Notes: a model not told the origin generated them from the letters alone. A stretch of 64,000 nt of DNA from Arthrobacter sp. DWC3 (GCF_002929375.1 NZ_PJIP01000003.1:62001-126000), one strand, 5' to 3'. Positions 8,037 through 17,324 are shown, numbered from the stretch's first letter. Numbers and translations are program-made.

Positions 8037-9623
8037 GTGACTACCCCCGAGAACGGCTCCGAACACCGTCCTGTCCTCGTCGTGGACTACGGCGCGCAGT
8101 ACGCGCAGCTGATCGCGCGCCGCGTCCGTGAGGCGGACGTCTACTCCGAGATCGTGCCGCACACGCTCAGCACGCAGGAGATCCTCGCGAAGAACCCCTC
8201 GGCGATCATCCTCTCGGGCGGCCCGTCCAGCGTCTACGCGGAAGGCGCGCCCCGCATCGAGCGGGACCTGTTCGACGCCGGTGTGCCGGTGCTCGGCATC
8301 TGCTACGGCTTCCAGGCCATGGCCAGCGCGCTCGGTGGCACGGTCGCGAAGACCGGGCTGCGCGAGTACGGCTCCACGGACGTCCGCTCCGACGGCGCCT
8401 CGCGCTCCATCCTCACCGGGACCCCCGAGCAGCAGAACGCGTGGATGAGCCACGGCGACAGCGTGCAGGCAGCCCCCGAAGGCTTCGACGTCCTCGCCAG
8501 CACCGCCGGCGCGCCCGTCGCCGCCTTCGCCAACGAGGAGAAGGCGCTCTACGGCGTCCAGTGGCACCCGGAGGTCAAGCACTCCCAGCACGGCCAGGCC
8601 GTCATCGAGAACTTCCTGTTCCGCGGCGCGCGCCTCGACCCGAACTGGACCACCCGCAACATCCTCGAGGAGCAGGTGGAACGCATCCGCGAGCAGATCG
8701 GCGACGCCCGCGTCATCTGCGGGCTCTCCGGAGGCGTTGACTCCGCCGTCGCCGCGGCGCTCGTGCAGCGTGCCGTCGGCGACCAGCTCACGTGCGTGTT
8801 CGTGGACCACGGACTGCTGCGTGAGGGCGAGGCCGAGCAGGTGGAGCGCGACTTCGTCGCCGCCACCGGCGTGAAGCTCTACGTCGCCAACGAGCAGGAG
8901 CGTTTCCTCGCCGCCCTCGCCGGTGTCTCGGACCCGGAGACCAAGCGCAAGATCATCGGCCGCGAGTTCATCCGCGCCTTCGAGGAGGCCGAGCGGGCCA
9001 TCATGCGCGAGGCGGAGGCCGAGGGCGAGCCCATCCGGTTCCTCGTGCAGGGAACCCTCTACCCCGACGTCGTCGAATCGGGCGGCGGCGAGGGGGCTGC
9101 GAACATCAAGAGCCATCACAACGTGGGCGGCCTGCCCGAGGACCTGCAGTTCGAACTCGTGGAGCCGCTCCGCACCCTCTTCAAGGACGAGGTGCGCGCC
9201 GTCGGTGCGCAGCTCGGCCTCCCCGCGGAGATCGTGGGACGGCAGCCGTTCCCCGGTCCGGGCCTCGGCATCCGCATCGTCGGCGACGTCACCGAGGAAC
9301 GCCTCGCGCTGCTCCGCAAGGCCGACGCGATCGCACGCGCCGAGCTGACGGCGGCCGGACTCGACAACGAGGTCTGGCAGATGCCCGTGGTGCTCCTCGC
9401 CGACGTCCGCAGCGTGGGCGTGCAGGGGGACGGGCGGACCTACGGCCACCCCATCGTTCTGCGCCCCGTCTCGAGCGAGGACGCCATGACCGCCGACTGG
9501 TCGCGCCTGCCGTACGACCTCCTCGCACGCATCTCCAACCGCATCACCAACGAGGTGGACGGCGTCAACCGCGTGGTGCTCGACGTGACGAGCAAGCCGC
9601 CGGGAACCATCGAATGGGAGTAG
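8037..9623 (+). CDS. guaA: GMP synthase (glutamine-hydrolysing)
   Basis: A 528-residue full-length GuaA, which converts XMP, ATP and glutamine to GMP. The class I glutamine amidotransferase domain (about 12-200) has its nucleophile C89 in GICYGFQ and the partners H177 and E179 in QWHPEVKH. The ATP-pyrophosphatase domain carries the P-loop SGGVDS (231-236) and the later segment [11 protein letters not shown]. The C-terminal dimerisation domain contains [15 protein letters not shown] and ends in [11 protein letters not shown], the normal family ending. Nothing is missing. The start is GTG and looks leaderless. It lies 63 bases after the DUF3817 gene but probably has its own promoter. Confidence 0.97.
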   Translation: MTTPENGSEHRPVLVVDYGAQYAQLIARRVREADVYSEIVPHTLSTQEILAKNPSAIILSGGPSSVYAEGAPRIERDLFDAGVPVLGICYGFQAMASALGGTVAKTGLREYGSTDVRSDGASRSILTGTPEQQNAWMSHGDSVQAAPEGFDVLASTAGAPVAAFANEEKALYGVQWHPEVKHSQHGQAVIENFLFRGARLDPNWTTRNILEEQVERIREQIGDARVICGLSGGVDSAVAAALVQRAVGDQLTCVFVDHGLLREGEAEQVERDFVAATGVKLYVANEQERFLAALAGVSDPETKRKIIGREFIRAFEEAERAIMREAEAEGEPIRFLVQGTLYPDVVESGGGEGAANIKSHHNVGGLPEDLQFELVEPLRTLFKDEVRAVGAQLGLPAEIVGRQPFPGPGLGIRIVGDVTEERLALLRKADAIARAELTAAGLDNEVWQMPVVLLADVRSVGVQGDGRTYGHPIVLRPVSSEDAMTADWSRLPYDLLARISNRITNEVDGVNRVVLDVTSKPPGTIEWE

Positions 9624-9672
9624 GCGGATCCGGGAAGGGCACCGAACCCCTCCCATCCGCCCGGGCCGCGTT

Positions 9673-9706
9673 GCTATCCGCGGGGTCCGATCGCTTTTCG
9701 GATAGC
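9673..9706. promoter_or_regulatory. Inverted repeat over the promoter of the helicase-like gene
   Basis: GCTATCCG (9673-9680) and CGGATAGC (9699-9706) form an eight-bp perfect inverted repeat with an 18-base spacer. The right arm overlaps TAGCTT (9703-9708), a likely -10 element for the gene starting at 9716. This fits an operator for a dimeric repressor; a guaA terminator is the alternative. Confidence 0.4.
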
Positions 9707-9715
9707 TTGGAAGAC

Positions 9716-12700
9716 ATGCCAATCTGGTCGAGATCAGCACGTGACAATGCAGGGAAGAAGGCGGCCGTGCCGGAGCAGGACCAGCGGGATACGGCGGGAT
9801 CGCCCGCGGATGAGCCGCAGGGGAACCAGCAGGGTGCGGGGACGGGCCGGCAGCGTCCCGACGCGTCCGGCGATGCGGCGTCCGCCCACGAGTTCCTGGT
9901 GCCCTGGCTCGAGGGCCTCGGACCCCAGGCGACCGGGGACACGCTCCTGCACTTCCGGCCGTCGGCCGGCACGAGCATCGACCTGACCCACGCGCATCCC
10001 TCCGGCCTCGCCCAGCTCCAGGCGGGCCGGCGGACGCGCCTGTCCACACTGCTGCGCGACCCCGTCCAGTACAGTGCCGCCAAGGCCGCGGCGCGTGCCC
10101 TCCGCGCGAAGATCTTCGAGCTCGGCACCGAGCGGGGCATCGACGTCGGCTACCTCGCCGCCGGGACGGCCTCGTGGCGGTCCGTGGACGACTCCGGACG
10201 CTCCGAGACGCTGAACGCCCCCGTGCTCCTCACCGCCGTCTCGCTGACGGTGCACCCCTCGCAGGACGACTACGAGCTGCAGATCACCGAACAGGCGCGG
10301 ATGAACCCTGCGCTCGTCCGGCACCTGCGGAATCAGCAGGGCCTGCGCGTGGATCCCGTCGGCATCGCACGCCTCGCCTACGGCACGGCGCGGTTCGACC
10401 CGCACCCCGTGCTCGAACGCATGCGGGCGCTGAGCGAGGGCGTCCGCGGGATGTCCGTCGAGCACCGCATCCTGGTGTCCACCTTCGCCGACCTCGCCGG
10501 GGTCAAGGGCGATCCCGCCCTGCACCCCGACCACCCCGTCCTCGCCGCCCTGCTGGGCGCGGCCAGGGGAGACGCCGATGCGGCGTCGGCCCTCGCCGGC
10601 GCGGCCGACGGCCTGCAGTTCCCGCCCGCCGACGAGCGGGACCCCGCCGAGGAGATCCTCGTCCTCGACGCGGACAGGGCCCAGCAGGACGTGCTCGACC
10701 TCGCCTCGGCGGGCGTCAGCCTCGTGGTGGCCACACCTCCCGGGACGGGCCAGACCCAGACCGCGCTGAACGTCGTCGCCCGGGCCGCGGCCGCGGGCAG
10801 GCGCGTGGTGGTCGCCGCCGAGCGCCGTGGCACCCTCAACGAGTTCGTGCAGGACCTCGACGGACTGAACCTGGGCTCGCTCGTGCTCCAGGTCGGCAGC
10901 CAGACCGGGCCCGCGCAGCTGCGCGAGGCCGTCATCCGGGCGCTGGTCCGCAACGAGAAGGCCGTGGAGCCACAGCTCGAGACGCTCCACTCCACGCTCA
11001 CCGGGCACCGCCACCAGCTCACCGAGCACGTGCGGAGCCTCCACGACATCCGCAGCCGCTGGGGGTGCTCGCCCTACCAGGCCATGCAGTCGCTCGCCGG
11101 CCTCACCGCCCTCGATCCGGCGCCGTCCACCACCGTGCGCCTGAAGCGGAGCGTCCTCGACTCCATCACGGACCGCGAGGACCTCACCGAGCGCCTCCGG
11201 CGTGCCGCCGAGCTGGGCAGCTTCAGCAAGGCGTCCACGGAGAGCCCCTGGTACGGCGCCCAGCTGCTGAACCGCAAGGAGACCGAGCACGCCCACGGCC
11301 TCGCCGAGCAGCTCGCCACCGAGATCCCGGAGCTCCGGGACGAGGTGCAGCGCGTCGCCGAGCACTCCCACATCACGCTGGGCGGGACTTTCCGGGAATG
11401 GGGCGAGCAGCTCGAACTCCTCGTCGCGGTCCGCGAGAGCCTCGACAAGTTCACGCCGGACATCTTCGACCGGCCCGTCACCGACCTCATCTCCGCCACC
11501 GCGCCGTCCTCGTGGCGCAAGGAGCGCGACATCGAGATGAGCTCCATGACGCGGTCCCGGCTGCGGCGCGTCGCCAAGGAGTACATCCGGCCCGGCGTCC
11601 ATATCTCGGACCTGCACACCTCCCTGCGCGAAGTGCAGCAGCAGCGCACGCTGTGGACGCGCTATGCCCTGACCGAACGCCACCCCTCCGTCCCCACGGG
11701 CCTGGCCGAGATCCACGCCTCCTACCGGGCCGTGGAGGCACGGCTCGAGGAACTGACCACGGTCCTCCGCCCCACCACCGCGCACCCGGACCTCGCCGCT
11801 CTGGACCTGGACGGTCTGGAGACCCTCCTCCGCGACCTCGCCGTCGACAAGGACACCCTCGCCACCCTGCCCGAGCGCACGCTGCTGCTCGACGAGATGC
11901 GCGAGCAGGGCCTCGGCGAGTTGCTTACGGACCTTGCCGGCCGGGAGGTGCCCGCCGACCGCGTGGGGGACGAGCTCGAGCTCGCCTGGTGGCAGTCCGC
12001 CCTCGAGGCGATGATCAGCGGGGACGACTACCTCGCCATGTCCGACGGCGACAGCCTGCGGAAGCTCGAGGCCGAGTACCGTCTGGCGGACAACGCCCAC
12101 ATCGCGTCCGGCCCGGTCCGCATCCGGTGGATGCTCGGGGAGCGCTGGCGCTCCGCCGTCGAGAGCCACCCCGGGGACGCCGCCCGGCTGCGGCAGGAAC
12201 TCAAGGACGGGACCCTGACCCTCGAGGCCTTCGCCGGCCTCCACCCGGAGATCGTCGCCGCGCTCGTTCCCGTCTGGGCCGTGAGCCCCCTGACCATCCG
12301 GGGCGCCGTCCCCGAGGGATGCACCTTCGACACCGCGGTGATCCTCGACGGCGAATCCATGTCGCTGCAGAGCGCCGTGCCCTGTATCGCGCGCGCCTCG
12401 CAGGTGGCCGTCTTCGGTGACGACCGCCTGGCCGGGCCCACCCGCTTCAGCATCGAGGTGCAGTCAGCCGACCGCGCCTCCACCCTCGAACCCCTGCCCA
12501 GCGCCTTCGACGCGCTGCGCGAGGTGCTGCCCGTCCGCGGGCTCACGGAGGTGTACCGCGGCGTCGACCGGGGTCTCGACACCTACCTGAGCGAGTCCTT
12601 CTACGACGGGAAGCTCTCCCGCCTGCCGCAGGCCTCCGAGGTCACCGGCAGCGGGCGGGGCCTCGTCGTCGAGTACCTGCCGAACGGCACAGGCATGCCG

Positions 12701-13801
12701 AGCTCCGAGCACGACGGCGTGGAGAGCGTCGCCGTCGAGGTGAACCGCGTGGTCGAGCTGGTCTTCGAGCACATCCGACGCCGACCGCACGTCTCGCTCG
12801 CCGTCGTCACCGCCAGTGCCCGCCACGCGGCCCGCGTGGGCGAGGCGATCCGGCTGCAGATGACCGAGTTCCCCTGGGCCGCCGACTTCTTCACGCCCGG
12901 CAGGGAGGCGTTCCGTGTGGTGCCCGTGGAACGGGCGGGCGGACTGGTCCGGGACGACATCATCTTCTCGCTCGGCTACGGCCGCACACCCCACGGGCGG
13001 GCCCTGCACTCCTTCGGGCCGCTGTCGGGCCCGAACGGTCGCCGGAACTTCGTCATGGCGATGACCCGTGCCCGGCGGCTGCAGCACGTGCTGACGTGCT
13101 TCCAGCCCTCGGACCTCGATCCGGACCGGCTCACCACCGGGGCCCTCGACTTCTTCGAACTGCTGCAGCGTGAACTGGGCAGTGGTACCGGCAACCCCCG
13201 GGCCGTGCCCGGCAGCAACGAGGACCCCCTCGTCGCGGACCTCGTGGACCGACTGCGGCACCGCGGCGCCGAGGTGTGGGACCACTACGCGGGCGTCCTC
13301 GACATCGTCGCGGTACGCCCGGCGGACCTGCGTGCCGACGGCAGCGCCGCTGCCGTCCAGGACGAGCGGCCCGCGCCGCTGGCGATCGAGTCGGACGGGA
13401 CCCCCCGCTACGGTGCGATGTCCGTCCGGGAGCGCAGCAGGCTCCGCCCGCAGGTCCTCGAACGCATGGGCTGGCGTTACATGCCGCTGTGGACCATCGA
13501 GGTCTTCACCGATCCCGACGGCTGCGCGGAACGGGCCTCGGCGGTCCTCGGACTGCCGCCGCGGGAGACCTCCGAGCCCGCCCGGACACGGAAGGACGAT
13601 GCACGGAAGGACGATGGACGGATGTCCACGGACGAGCAGCACACCGCACGCGGTAGCGACGACGGCCGTGAGGTCGCCGGGACCGATCAGGATCCGGTCC
13701 TCCCGACCACGGCCGGTGAGGACGACCCCCGATCCTGGGGCGACGCCGAGGACAACCACGACGAGTGGCTCCAGGAGCAGCGGCCTCCGCACTGGGGCTG
13801 A
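9716..13801 (+). CDS. Large SF1 helicase-like protein (DUF4011/DUF3320 type) with degenerate ATPase motifs and a C-terminal nuclease-like domain
   Basis: A 1361-residue protein laid out like the DUF4011-type SF1 helicase family: N-terminal module, ATPase core split by a long helical insert (about 430-850), then a restriction-endonuclease-like end (about 1200-1310, with LAIESDGTPRYGAMSVRERSRLR and GWRYMPLW). The core motifs are altered. Walker A reads PPGTGQTQT, so Gln replaces the catalytic Lys. Motif II reads ILDGES where relatives have FDEAS. The GDPKQLPP box has become GDDRLAGPT. The late motif is present as SLGYGRTPHG and MAMTRARR. The ending is acidic and low-complexity. The start ATG 9716 has GGAAG just upstream. 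Relatives are often linked to DNA repair or phage defence, but this copy probably does not hydrolyse ATP. Confidence 0.75.
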   Translation: MPIWSRSARDNAGKKAAVPEQDQRDTAGSPADEPQGNQQGAGTGRQRPDASGDAASAHEFLVPWLEGLGPQATGDTLLHFRPSAGTSIDLTHAHPSGLAQLQAGRRTRLSTLLRDPVQYSAAKAAARALRAKIFELGTERGIDVGYLAAGTASWRSVDDSGRSETLNAPVLLTAVSLTVHPSQDDYELQITEQARMNPALVRHLRNQQGLRVDPVGIARLAYGTARFDPHPVLERMRALSEGVRGMSVEHRILVSTFADLAGVKGDPALHPDHPVLAALLGAARGDADAASALAGAADGLQFPPADERDPAEEILVLDADRAQQDVLDLASAGVSLVVATPPGTGQTQTALNVVARAAAAGRRVVVAAERRGTLNEFVQDLDGLNLGSLVLQVGSQTGPAQLREAVIRALVRNEKAVEPQLETLHSTLTGHRHQLTEHVRSLHDIRSRWGCSPYQAMQSLAGLTALDPAPSTTVRLKRSVLDSITDREDLTERLRRAAELGSFSKASTESPWYGAQLLNRKETEHAHGLAEQLATEIPELRDEVQRVAEHSHITLGGTFREWGEQLELLVAVRESLDKFTPDIFDRPVTDLISATAPSSWRKERDIEMSSMTRSRLRRVAKEYIRPGVHISDLHTSLREVQQQRTLWTRYALTERHPSVPTGLAEIHASYRAVEARLEELTTVLRPTTAHPDLAALDLDGLETLLRDLAVDKDTLATLPERTLLLDEMREQGLGELLTDLAGREVPADRVGDELELAWWQSALEAMISGDDYLAMSDGDSLRKLEAEYRLADNAHIASGPVRIRWMLGERWRSAVESHPGDAARLRQELKDGTLTLEAFAGLHPEIVAALVPVWAVSPLTIRGAVPEGCTFDTAVILDGESMSLQSAVPCIARASQVAVFGDDRLAGPTRFSIEVQSADRASTLEPLPSAFDALREVLPVRGLTEVYRGVDRGLDTYLSESFYDGKLSRLPQASEVTGSGRGLVVEYLPNGTGMPSSEHDGVESVAVEVNRVVELVFEHIRRRPHVSLAVVTASARHAARVGEAIRLQMTEFPWAADFFTPGREAFRVVPVERAGGLVRDDIIFSLGYGRTPHGRALHSFGPLSGPNGRRNFVMAMTRARRLQHVLTCFQPSDLDPDRLTTGALDFFELLQRELGSGTGNPRAVPGSNEDPLVADLVDRLRHRGAEVWDHYAGVLDIVAVRPADLRADGSAAAVQDERPAPLAIESDGTPRYGAMSVRERSRLRPQVLERMGWRYMPLWTIEVFTDPDGCAERASAVLGLPPRETSEPARTRKDDARKDDGRMSTDEQHTARGSDDGREVAGTDQDPVLPTTAGEDDPRSWGDAEDNHDEWLQEQRPPHWG

Positions 13802-13805
13802 CCGT

Positions 13806-14477
13806 TCAGGGCTTCGACGTCAGGACCAGGTGGACGTCCCCCGAGCTGGACGACCCGGCAAGGGCGGCGGCGTCGTCGGTGCCCGCCGCGACGACGACGA
13901 GCCCTTCGTCGCCGTCGGCCCCGGGCCAGGTGCCGCCCGTTCCGCCGGCGTCCGTCCACAGGACGGCGACCGACCGGGCGAGGACCGAGGTTTCCGCCGG
14001 CGCGTCGAAGCCGTTGCCGGTGCTCAGGACGACGTCCACGAGCTGGCCGGGCACGAGGAGCTGGACGATCCCCGGGTCGGCCGGTCGGAGCGGGACCGCG
14101 ACCGTACCGGGCGGGGTCCCCGTGAGCAGCCCGTCACCCACGAGTGCGGTGGACGGGATGGGCGACCCCCGGTCGAGGGGAGCAGCCAGTTGCTGGCCGA
14201 CGAGGTGGTCCGGGTGCTCGAAGGCCCGGCCTGTCACCGCGGCCTCGGGCAGCCGGACGAGAGCGACGTCGGACTCCTCGAGGACGGTCCCGACGGCGAG
14301 ATCGCGCGCAGCGGTGACCACCATCGTCGTCGTGTAGTCGTCGCCCACTAGTCCCTCCACGGCCACTCCCGCGGCGACGCTGAAGAGCAGGCACGCGAGG
14401 AGCCGCCTGCGGCGGTACAGCAGCCTGCGGAGGCGGTGGCGCACCGGGGACTGCCGGGAGAGGCCGGTCGGTATCAT
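13806..14477 (-). CDS. SAF-domain protein (CpaB/RcpC-like)
   Basis: A 223-residue protein with a very basic N-terminus (RHRLRRLLYRRRR), one membrane helix (about 30-45, LLACLLFSVAAGVAVEGLV) and an SAF domain starting VVTAARDLAVGTVLEESDVALVRL. It continues with HLVGQQLAAPLDRGSPI, the usual second half. CpaB/RcpC proteins take part in Flp pilus assembly, and SAF domains bind sugars or wall polymers. No other pilus gene is in the window, so the role is open. The start at 14477 is preceded by TACGGT and six bases, the leaderless pattern seen elsewhere here. The gene converges with the helicase-like gene, with four bases between. Confidence 0.75.
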   Translation of the reverse strand: MIPTGLSRQSPVRHRLRRLLYRRRRLLACLLFSVAAGVAVEGLVGDDYTTTMVVTAARDLAVGTVLEESDVALVRLPEAAVTGRAFEHPDHLVGQQLAAPLDRGSPIPSTALVGDGLLTGTPPGTVAVPLRPADPGIVQLLVPGQLVDVVLSTGNGFDAPAETSVLARSVAVLWTDAGGTGGTWPGADGDEGLVVVAAGTDDAAALAGSSSSGDVHLVLTSKP

Positions 14478-14483
14478 GCAGCG

Positions 14484-14489
14484 ACCGTA
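14484..14489 (-). promoter_or_regulatory. -10 element for the SAF-domain gene, leaderless start
   Basis: Read on the minus strand, TACGGT is followed by six bases (CGCTGC) and then the ATG at 14477. It supports this start rather than one 75 bases further upstream. Confidence 0.5.
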
Positions 14490-14565
14490 GACCGGGCGCC
14501 CGTGCCACGGCGGAGAGCCGGAGCCATGTGGACATCGTCCCGGCGGGTGCACCCGTCAGGTCATC

Positions 14566-14673
14566 GGGGTCAGGACAGCCGGGGTAAGGGCACCCGGTCA
14601 GGACAGACCGGTAAGGGCACCCGGTCAGGACAGCCCGGTCAGGACAGCCCGGTCAGGACAGCCCGGTCAGGAC
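14566..14673. repeat. 14-bp tandem repeat array at the 3' end of the FmdB-like gene
   Basis: About seven or eight degenerate copies of CCGGTCAGGACAGC run from 14566 to 14673, with two variant units containing GGTAAGGGCAC. The last units reach into the FmdB-like gene, and the TCA of one unit is that gene's stop codon on the minus strand. The array also lies just upstream of the SAF-domain gene promoter. Confidence 0.8.
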
Positions 14674-14987
14674 GCCGCGGCGCTGCCCGTCGACGTGGAG
14701 GCGGAGGAGGCGGTCGACGCAGCCGACGCAGCCTTCGACCCGCCCGAGGAGTCGGACGCCGCCGTGGACGCGGAGGTCGAGGGCGCACTGGCGTCGGTGC
14801 TCGTCGAGGTGGACCGGGAATCGTTCCGGTAGAAACCGGAGCCCTTGAACACCACGCCCACACTGTTGAACTTCTTGCGCAGGGTGCCGCCACACGCCGG
14901 GCACACGGTCAGGGAGTCCTCCGAGAACGACTGCTGGATGTCGAAGGCGTGGCCGCAGTCCTTGCAGGCATAGGCGTACATGGGCAT
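14667..14987 (-). CDS. FmdB-family zinc ribbon protein
   Basis: A 106-residue protein. The N-terminal zinc ribbon (MPMYAYACKDCGHAFDI, then VCPACGGTLRK) has two CxxC pairs, at residues 8/11 and 29/32. The KKFNSVGVVFKGSGFY segment is typical of FmdB-like proteins. The last 50 residues are almost only Ser, Thr and Ala, a low-complexity tail. The start at 14987 is fixed by a strong CCAGGAGG site; a longer frame upstream has no support. FmdB-type ribbons are thought to be regulatory, but no target is known. Downstream of it lies a tandem repeat that supplies its stop codon, so the tail length may vary between strains. Confidence 0.88.
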   Translation of the reverse strand: MPMYAYACKDCGHAFDIQQSFSEDSLTVCPACGGTLRKKFNSVGVVFKGSGFYRNDSRSTSTSTDASAPSTSASTAASDSSGGSKAASAASTASSASTSTGSAAAS

Positions 14988-15071
14988 GGAAATCCTCCTG
15001 GACGAACTTCGTGGCCCCCGGACGGCTCTTCCGGTCGCTGCTCTTGGCACTCTCCGGGGTCGAGTGCCAGT

Positions 15072-15719
15072 CTACACGGGTCGGGCGACCGCCTCGAAGC
15101 GCTGGAGCCCGTCGGCGGTGAACGCCCCGCCCAGCAATTGGTCGAAGGGCTCCGCCGGGAGCGCGCCGGCCGGCAGGAGTTCGGTCCGGTACACCACGCC
15201 GAGCCGGGGCGGCGCCCCGGGGGAGTCCGCGGGATGCTGCGCCAGGAAGCGGTCGTAGTAGCCGCCCCCCTGGCCGAGGCGCTGCCCCGACCGGTCGACG
15301 GCGAGGGCCGGCACGAGGATCAGGCCCACGGAGGGCACGTCCGCGAAGGGGCGCCGCGGGCCGACCGGCTCGTCCACGGGCGCGCGGACGGACCTCCGGA
15401 GGGCGACGCCCGGCACCCAGGACACCCAGGACAGCTGGTACTCCGGCTCGCACACGGGCACCACGACACCGAAGCCGCGGGCGTGCAGCTCCTGCAGCAG
15501 GTCCGCGGTGGCCGGCTCGGAGTCGCGGCCCAGATAGGCGGCGATCGACGGGCGCCCCCCGGCGCGGCTCGGGGTGAGGGCGCCCGTCGCGTAGTGCACG
15601 ACGGCGTCCGTGATCGCCTGCGCCTGGTCCCGCCGGTCGGCCGGATCCAGGGCGGAGCGCGCGGCGCGCAGCGAGGCCCGAAGGAGGCGCTTTCCCGTAT
15701 CACGTGCGGCGGGGCTCAT
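15072..15719 (-). CDS. 5-formyltetrahydrofolate cyclo-ligase
   Basis: A 215-residue enzyme that converts 5-formyl-THF to 5,10-methenyl-THF with ATP. The ATP- and folate-binding signature LGQGGGYYDRFL (about residues 149-160) and the N-terminal KRLLRASLRAARSAL segment are clear. The middle strand GLILVPALAVDRSGQRLG also matches. Length is usual for the family. The ATG at 15719 is preceded by GGTGGG, with CACAAT just before, so it may be leaderless. It diverges from galU over only 57 bases, so their promoters nearly overlap. The FmdB-like gene follows 84 bases downstream on the same strand and may be cotranscribed. Confidence 0.92.
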   Translation of the reverse strand: MSPAARDTGKRLLRASLRAARSALDPADRRDQAQAITDAVVHYATGALTPSRAGGRPSIAAYLGRDSEPATADLLQELHARGFGVVVPVCEPEYQLSWVSWVPGVALRRSVRAPVDEPVGPRRPFADVPSVGLILVPALAVDRSGQRLGQGGGYYDRFLAQHPADSPGAPPRLGVVYRTELLPAGALPAEPFDQLLGGAFTADGLQRFEAVARPV

Positions 15720-15763
15720 CCCACCATTGTGCCGGGCGGCCCGGGGATGGGGCGCCTGTTATG

Positions 15764-15769
15764 TAGTGT
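15764..15769 (+). promoter_or_regulatory. -10 element for galU, probably leaderless
   Basis: TAGTGT ends seven bases before the ATG at 15777. No Shine-Dalgarno sequence lies between. Confidence 0.45.
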
Positions 15770-15776
15770 GGTCCTC

Positions 15777-16679
15777 ATGACTTTGCGATCACGTGTGACG
15801 AAGGCCGTTATCCCCGCGGCCGGACTGGGGACCCGATTCCTTCCCGCCACGAAGGCGATGCCGAAGGAAATGCTCCCCGTCGTGGACAAGCCCGCCATCC
15901 AGTACGTGGTGCAGGAGGCGGTGGACGCCGGCCTGTCCGACGTCCTCATGATCACCGGCCGCAACAAGCGGGCCCTCGAGGACCACTTCGACCGCGTGCC
16001 CTTCATCGAGCAGACGCTCGAGGCCAAGGGTGACCACGACAAGCTGGCCGCCGTGCGCCGCCCCTCCGAGCTCGGCGACATCCACTACCTCCGCCAGGGC
16101 GACCCCAAGGGCCTCGGCCACGCGGTGCTCCGCGCCAAGCTGCACGTCGGCGACGAACCTTTCGCCGTGCTCCTGGGTGACGACCTGATCGACGACCGCG
16201 ACCCGCTGCTCGAGACCATGATCGCGGTCCAGGCCAAGACCGGCGGCTCCGTGATCGCGCTCATCGAGGTCGATCCCCAGCAGATCAGCGCCTACGGCTG
16301 CGCCGACATCACCGAGATCGACGGCGAGGACCACGTCCGTGTGAACCAGCTCGTCGAGAAGCCCGCCGTCGAGGACGCGCCCTCCAACCTCGCCGTGATC
16401 GGCCGCTACGTCCTCCACCCGCGCGTGTTCGACGTCCTCGAGACCACCGAACCCGGCCGCGGCGGCGAGATCCAGCTGACCGACGCCCTGCAGACCCTCG
16501 CGGCGGCCGACGGCGAGGGCTCCGGCGTGTACGGCGTGGTGTTCCGCGGTCGCCGCTACGACACGGGCGACAAGCTGAGCTACCTCAAGGCCGTGGTGAC
16601 ACTGGCCTCCGAGCGCGAGGACCTCGGGCCGGACCTCCGCGCCTGGATCAGGGACTTCAGCAAGAACCTCACGGACTAG
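15777..16679 (+). CDS. galU: UTP-glucose-1-phosphate uridylyltransferase
   Basis: A 300-residue enzyme that makes UDP-glucose from UTP and glucose-1-phosphate for wall and capsule sugars. The nucleotide-binding signature AGLGTRFLPATKAMPKEML starts near residue 14, followed by the usual DKPAIQYVVQEAV. Other family marks are MITGRNKRALEDHFD, the metal-binding LLGDDLI, and RYDTGDKLSYLKAVVTLA at the C-terminus. Length is normal. I chose the ATG at 15777 because the protein signature begins there and a -10 hexamer lies just upstream; the frame stays open further up only by chance. A RimJ-like acetyltransferase follows after 15 bases, a pairing common in actinobacteria. Confidence 0.96.
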   Translation: MTLRSRVTKAVIPAAGLGTRFLPATKAMPKEMLPVVDKPAIQYVVQEAVDAGLSDVLMITGRNKRALEDHFDRVPFIEQTLEAKGDHDKLAAVRRPSELGDIHYLRQGDPKGLGHAVLRAKLHVGDEPFAVLLGDDLIDDRDPLLETMIAVQAKTGGSVIALIEVDPQQISAYGCADITEIDGEDHVRVNQLVEKPAVEDAPSNLAVIGRYVLHPRVFDVLETTEPGRGGEIQLTDALQTLAAADGEGSGVYGVVFRGRRYDTGDKLSYLKAVVTLASEREDLGPDLRAWIRDFSKNLTD

Positions 16680-16694
16680 CACGGAGCGTACGCC

Positions 16695-17324
16695 ATGTGG
16701 TCGGCGACCAGCTGGCCCGTGAGCCTCAGGACGAGCTCGCTCGTCCTGAGGCCCATCCGCCACAGGGACAAGGCAGCGTGGACGGCGCTGAGGCACCGCA
16801 ACGCCCGGTGGCTCGCGCCGTGGGAAGCCTCCAATCCCGACCCGGAGGGTTTCCTGCCCACCTATCACCAGATGGTGCGGTCCCTGACCTCGCAGGCGCG
16901 GGCGGGATCAGCGTTGCCGTTCCTCATCACGGAGCAGCCCCCGGGTTCCCGTGATGCGCGGCTCGTGGGGCAGCTGACCGTCTCGGGGATCACCTGGGGG
17001 TCCGCGCTCACGGCGACCCTCGGGTACTGGGTGGACGCCGAGCGGGCCGGCCGTGGAATCGCCCCGACGGCGGTGGCCCTGGCCACCGACTACTGTTTCG
17101 GGGACCTCGGCCTGCACCGCATGGAGATCAACATCCGGCCGGAGAACCGGGCGAGCCTCCGCGTCGTCGAGAAGCTGCGGTTCCGTGACGAGGGACTGCG
17201 ACCGAGGTACCTGCACATCGCCGGCCAGTGGGCGGACCATCGGAGTTTCGCGCTGACCGCCGAGGAGGTCCCACGCGGACTGCTGGCGCCCTGGCTCGAG
17301 AGCGGACAGGCCCACCCGGACTGA
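16695..17324 (+). CDS. RimJ/RimL-like GNAT acetyltransferase
   Basis: A 209-residue GNAT protein. It opens with LVLRPIRHRDKAAWTALRHRN and later shows LGYWVDAERAGRGIAPTA, with the acetyl-CoA loop R-A-G-R-G-I-A. It continues with GLHRMEINIRPENRASLRVV and EKLRFRDEGLRPRYLHIAGQW, the classic RimJ/RimL ending. RimJ and RimL acetylate the N-termini of ribosomal proteins S5 and L12; in actinobacteria many paralogs exist, so the substrate is uncertain. The ATG at 16695 has GGAG eight bases upstream. It is 15 bases after galU and probably in the same transcript. Confidence 0.88.
   Translation: MWSATSWPVSLRTSSLVLRPIRHRDKAAWTALRHRNARWLAPWEASNPDPEGFLPTYHQMVRSLTSQARAGSALPFLITEQPPGSRDARLVGQLTVSGITWGSALTATLGYWVDAERAGRGIAPTAVALATDYCFGDLGLHRMEINIRPENRASLRVVEKLRFRDEGLRPRYLHIAGQWADHRSFALTAEEVPRGLLAPWLESGQAHPD

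Noticed and set aside
14566-14673. Repeat array considered as a CRISPR
   Set aside because: Units are 14 bp and directly adjacent, with no spacers and no cas genes nearby. It is a simple tandem repeat.
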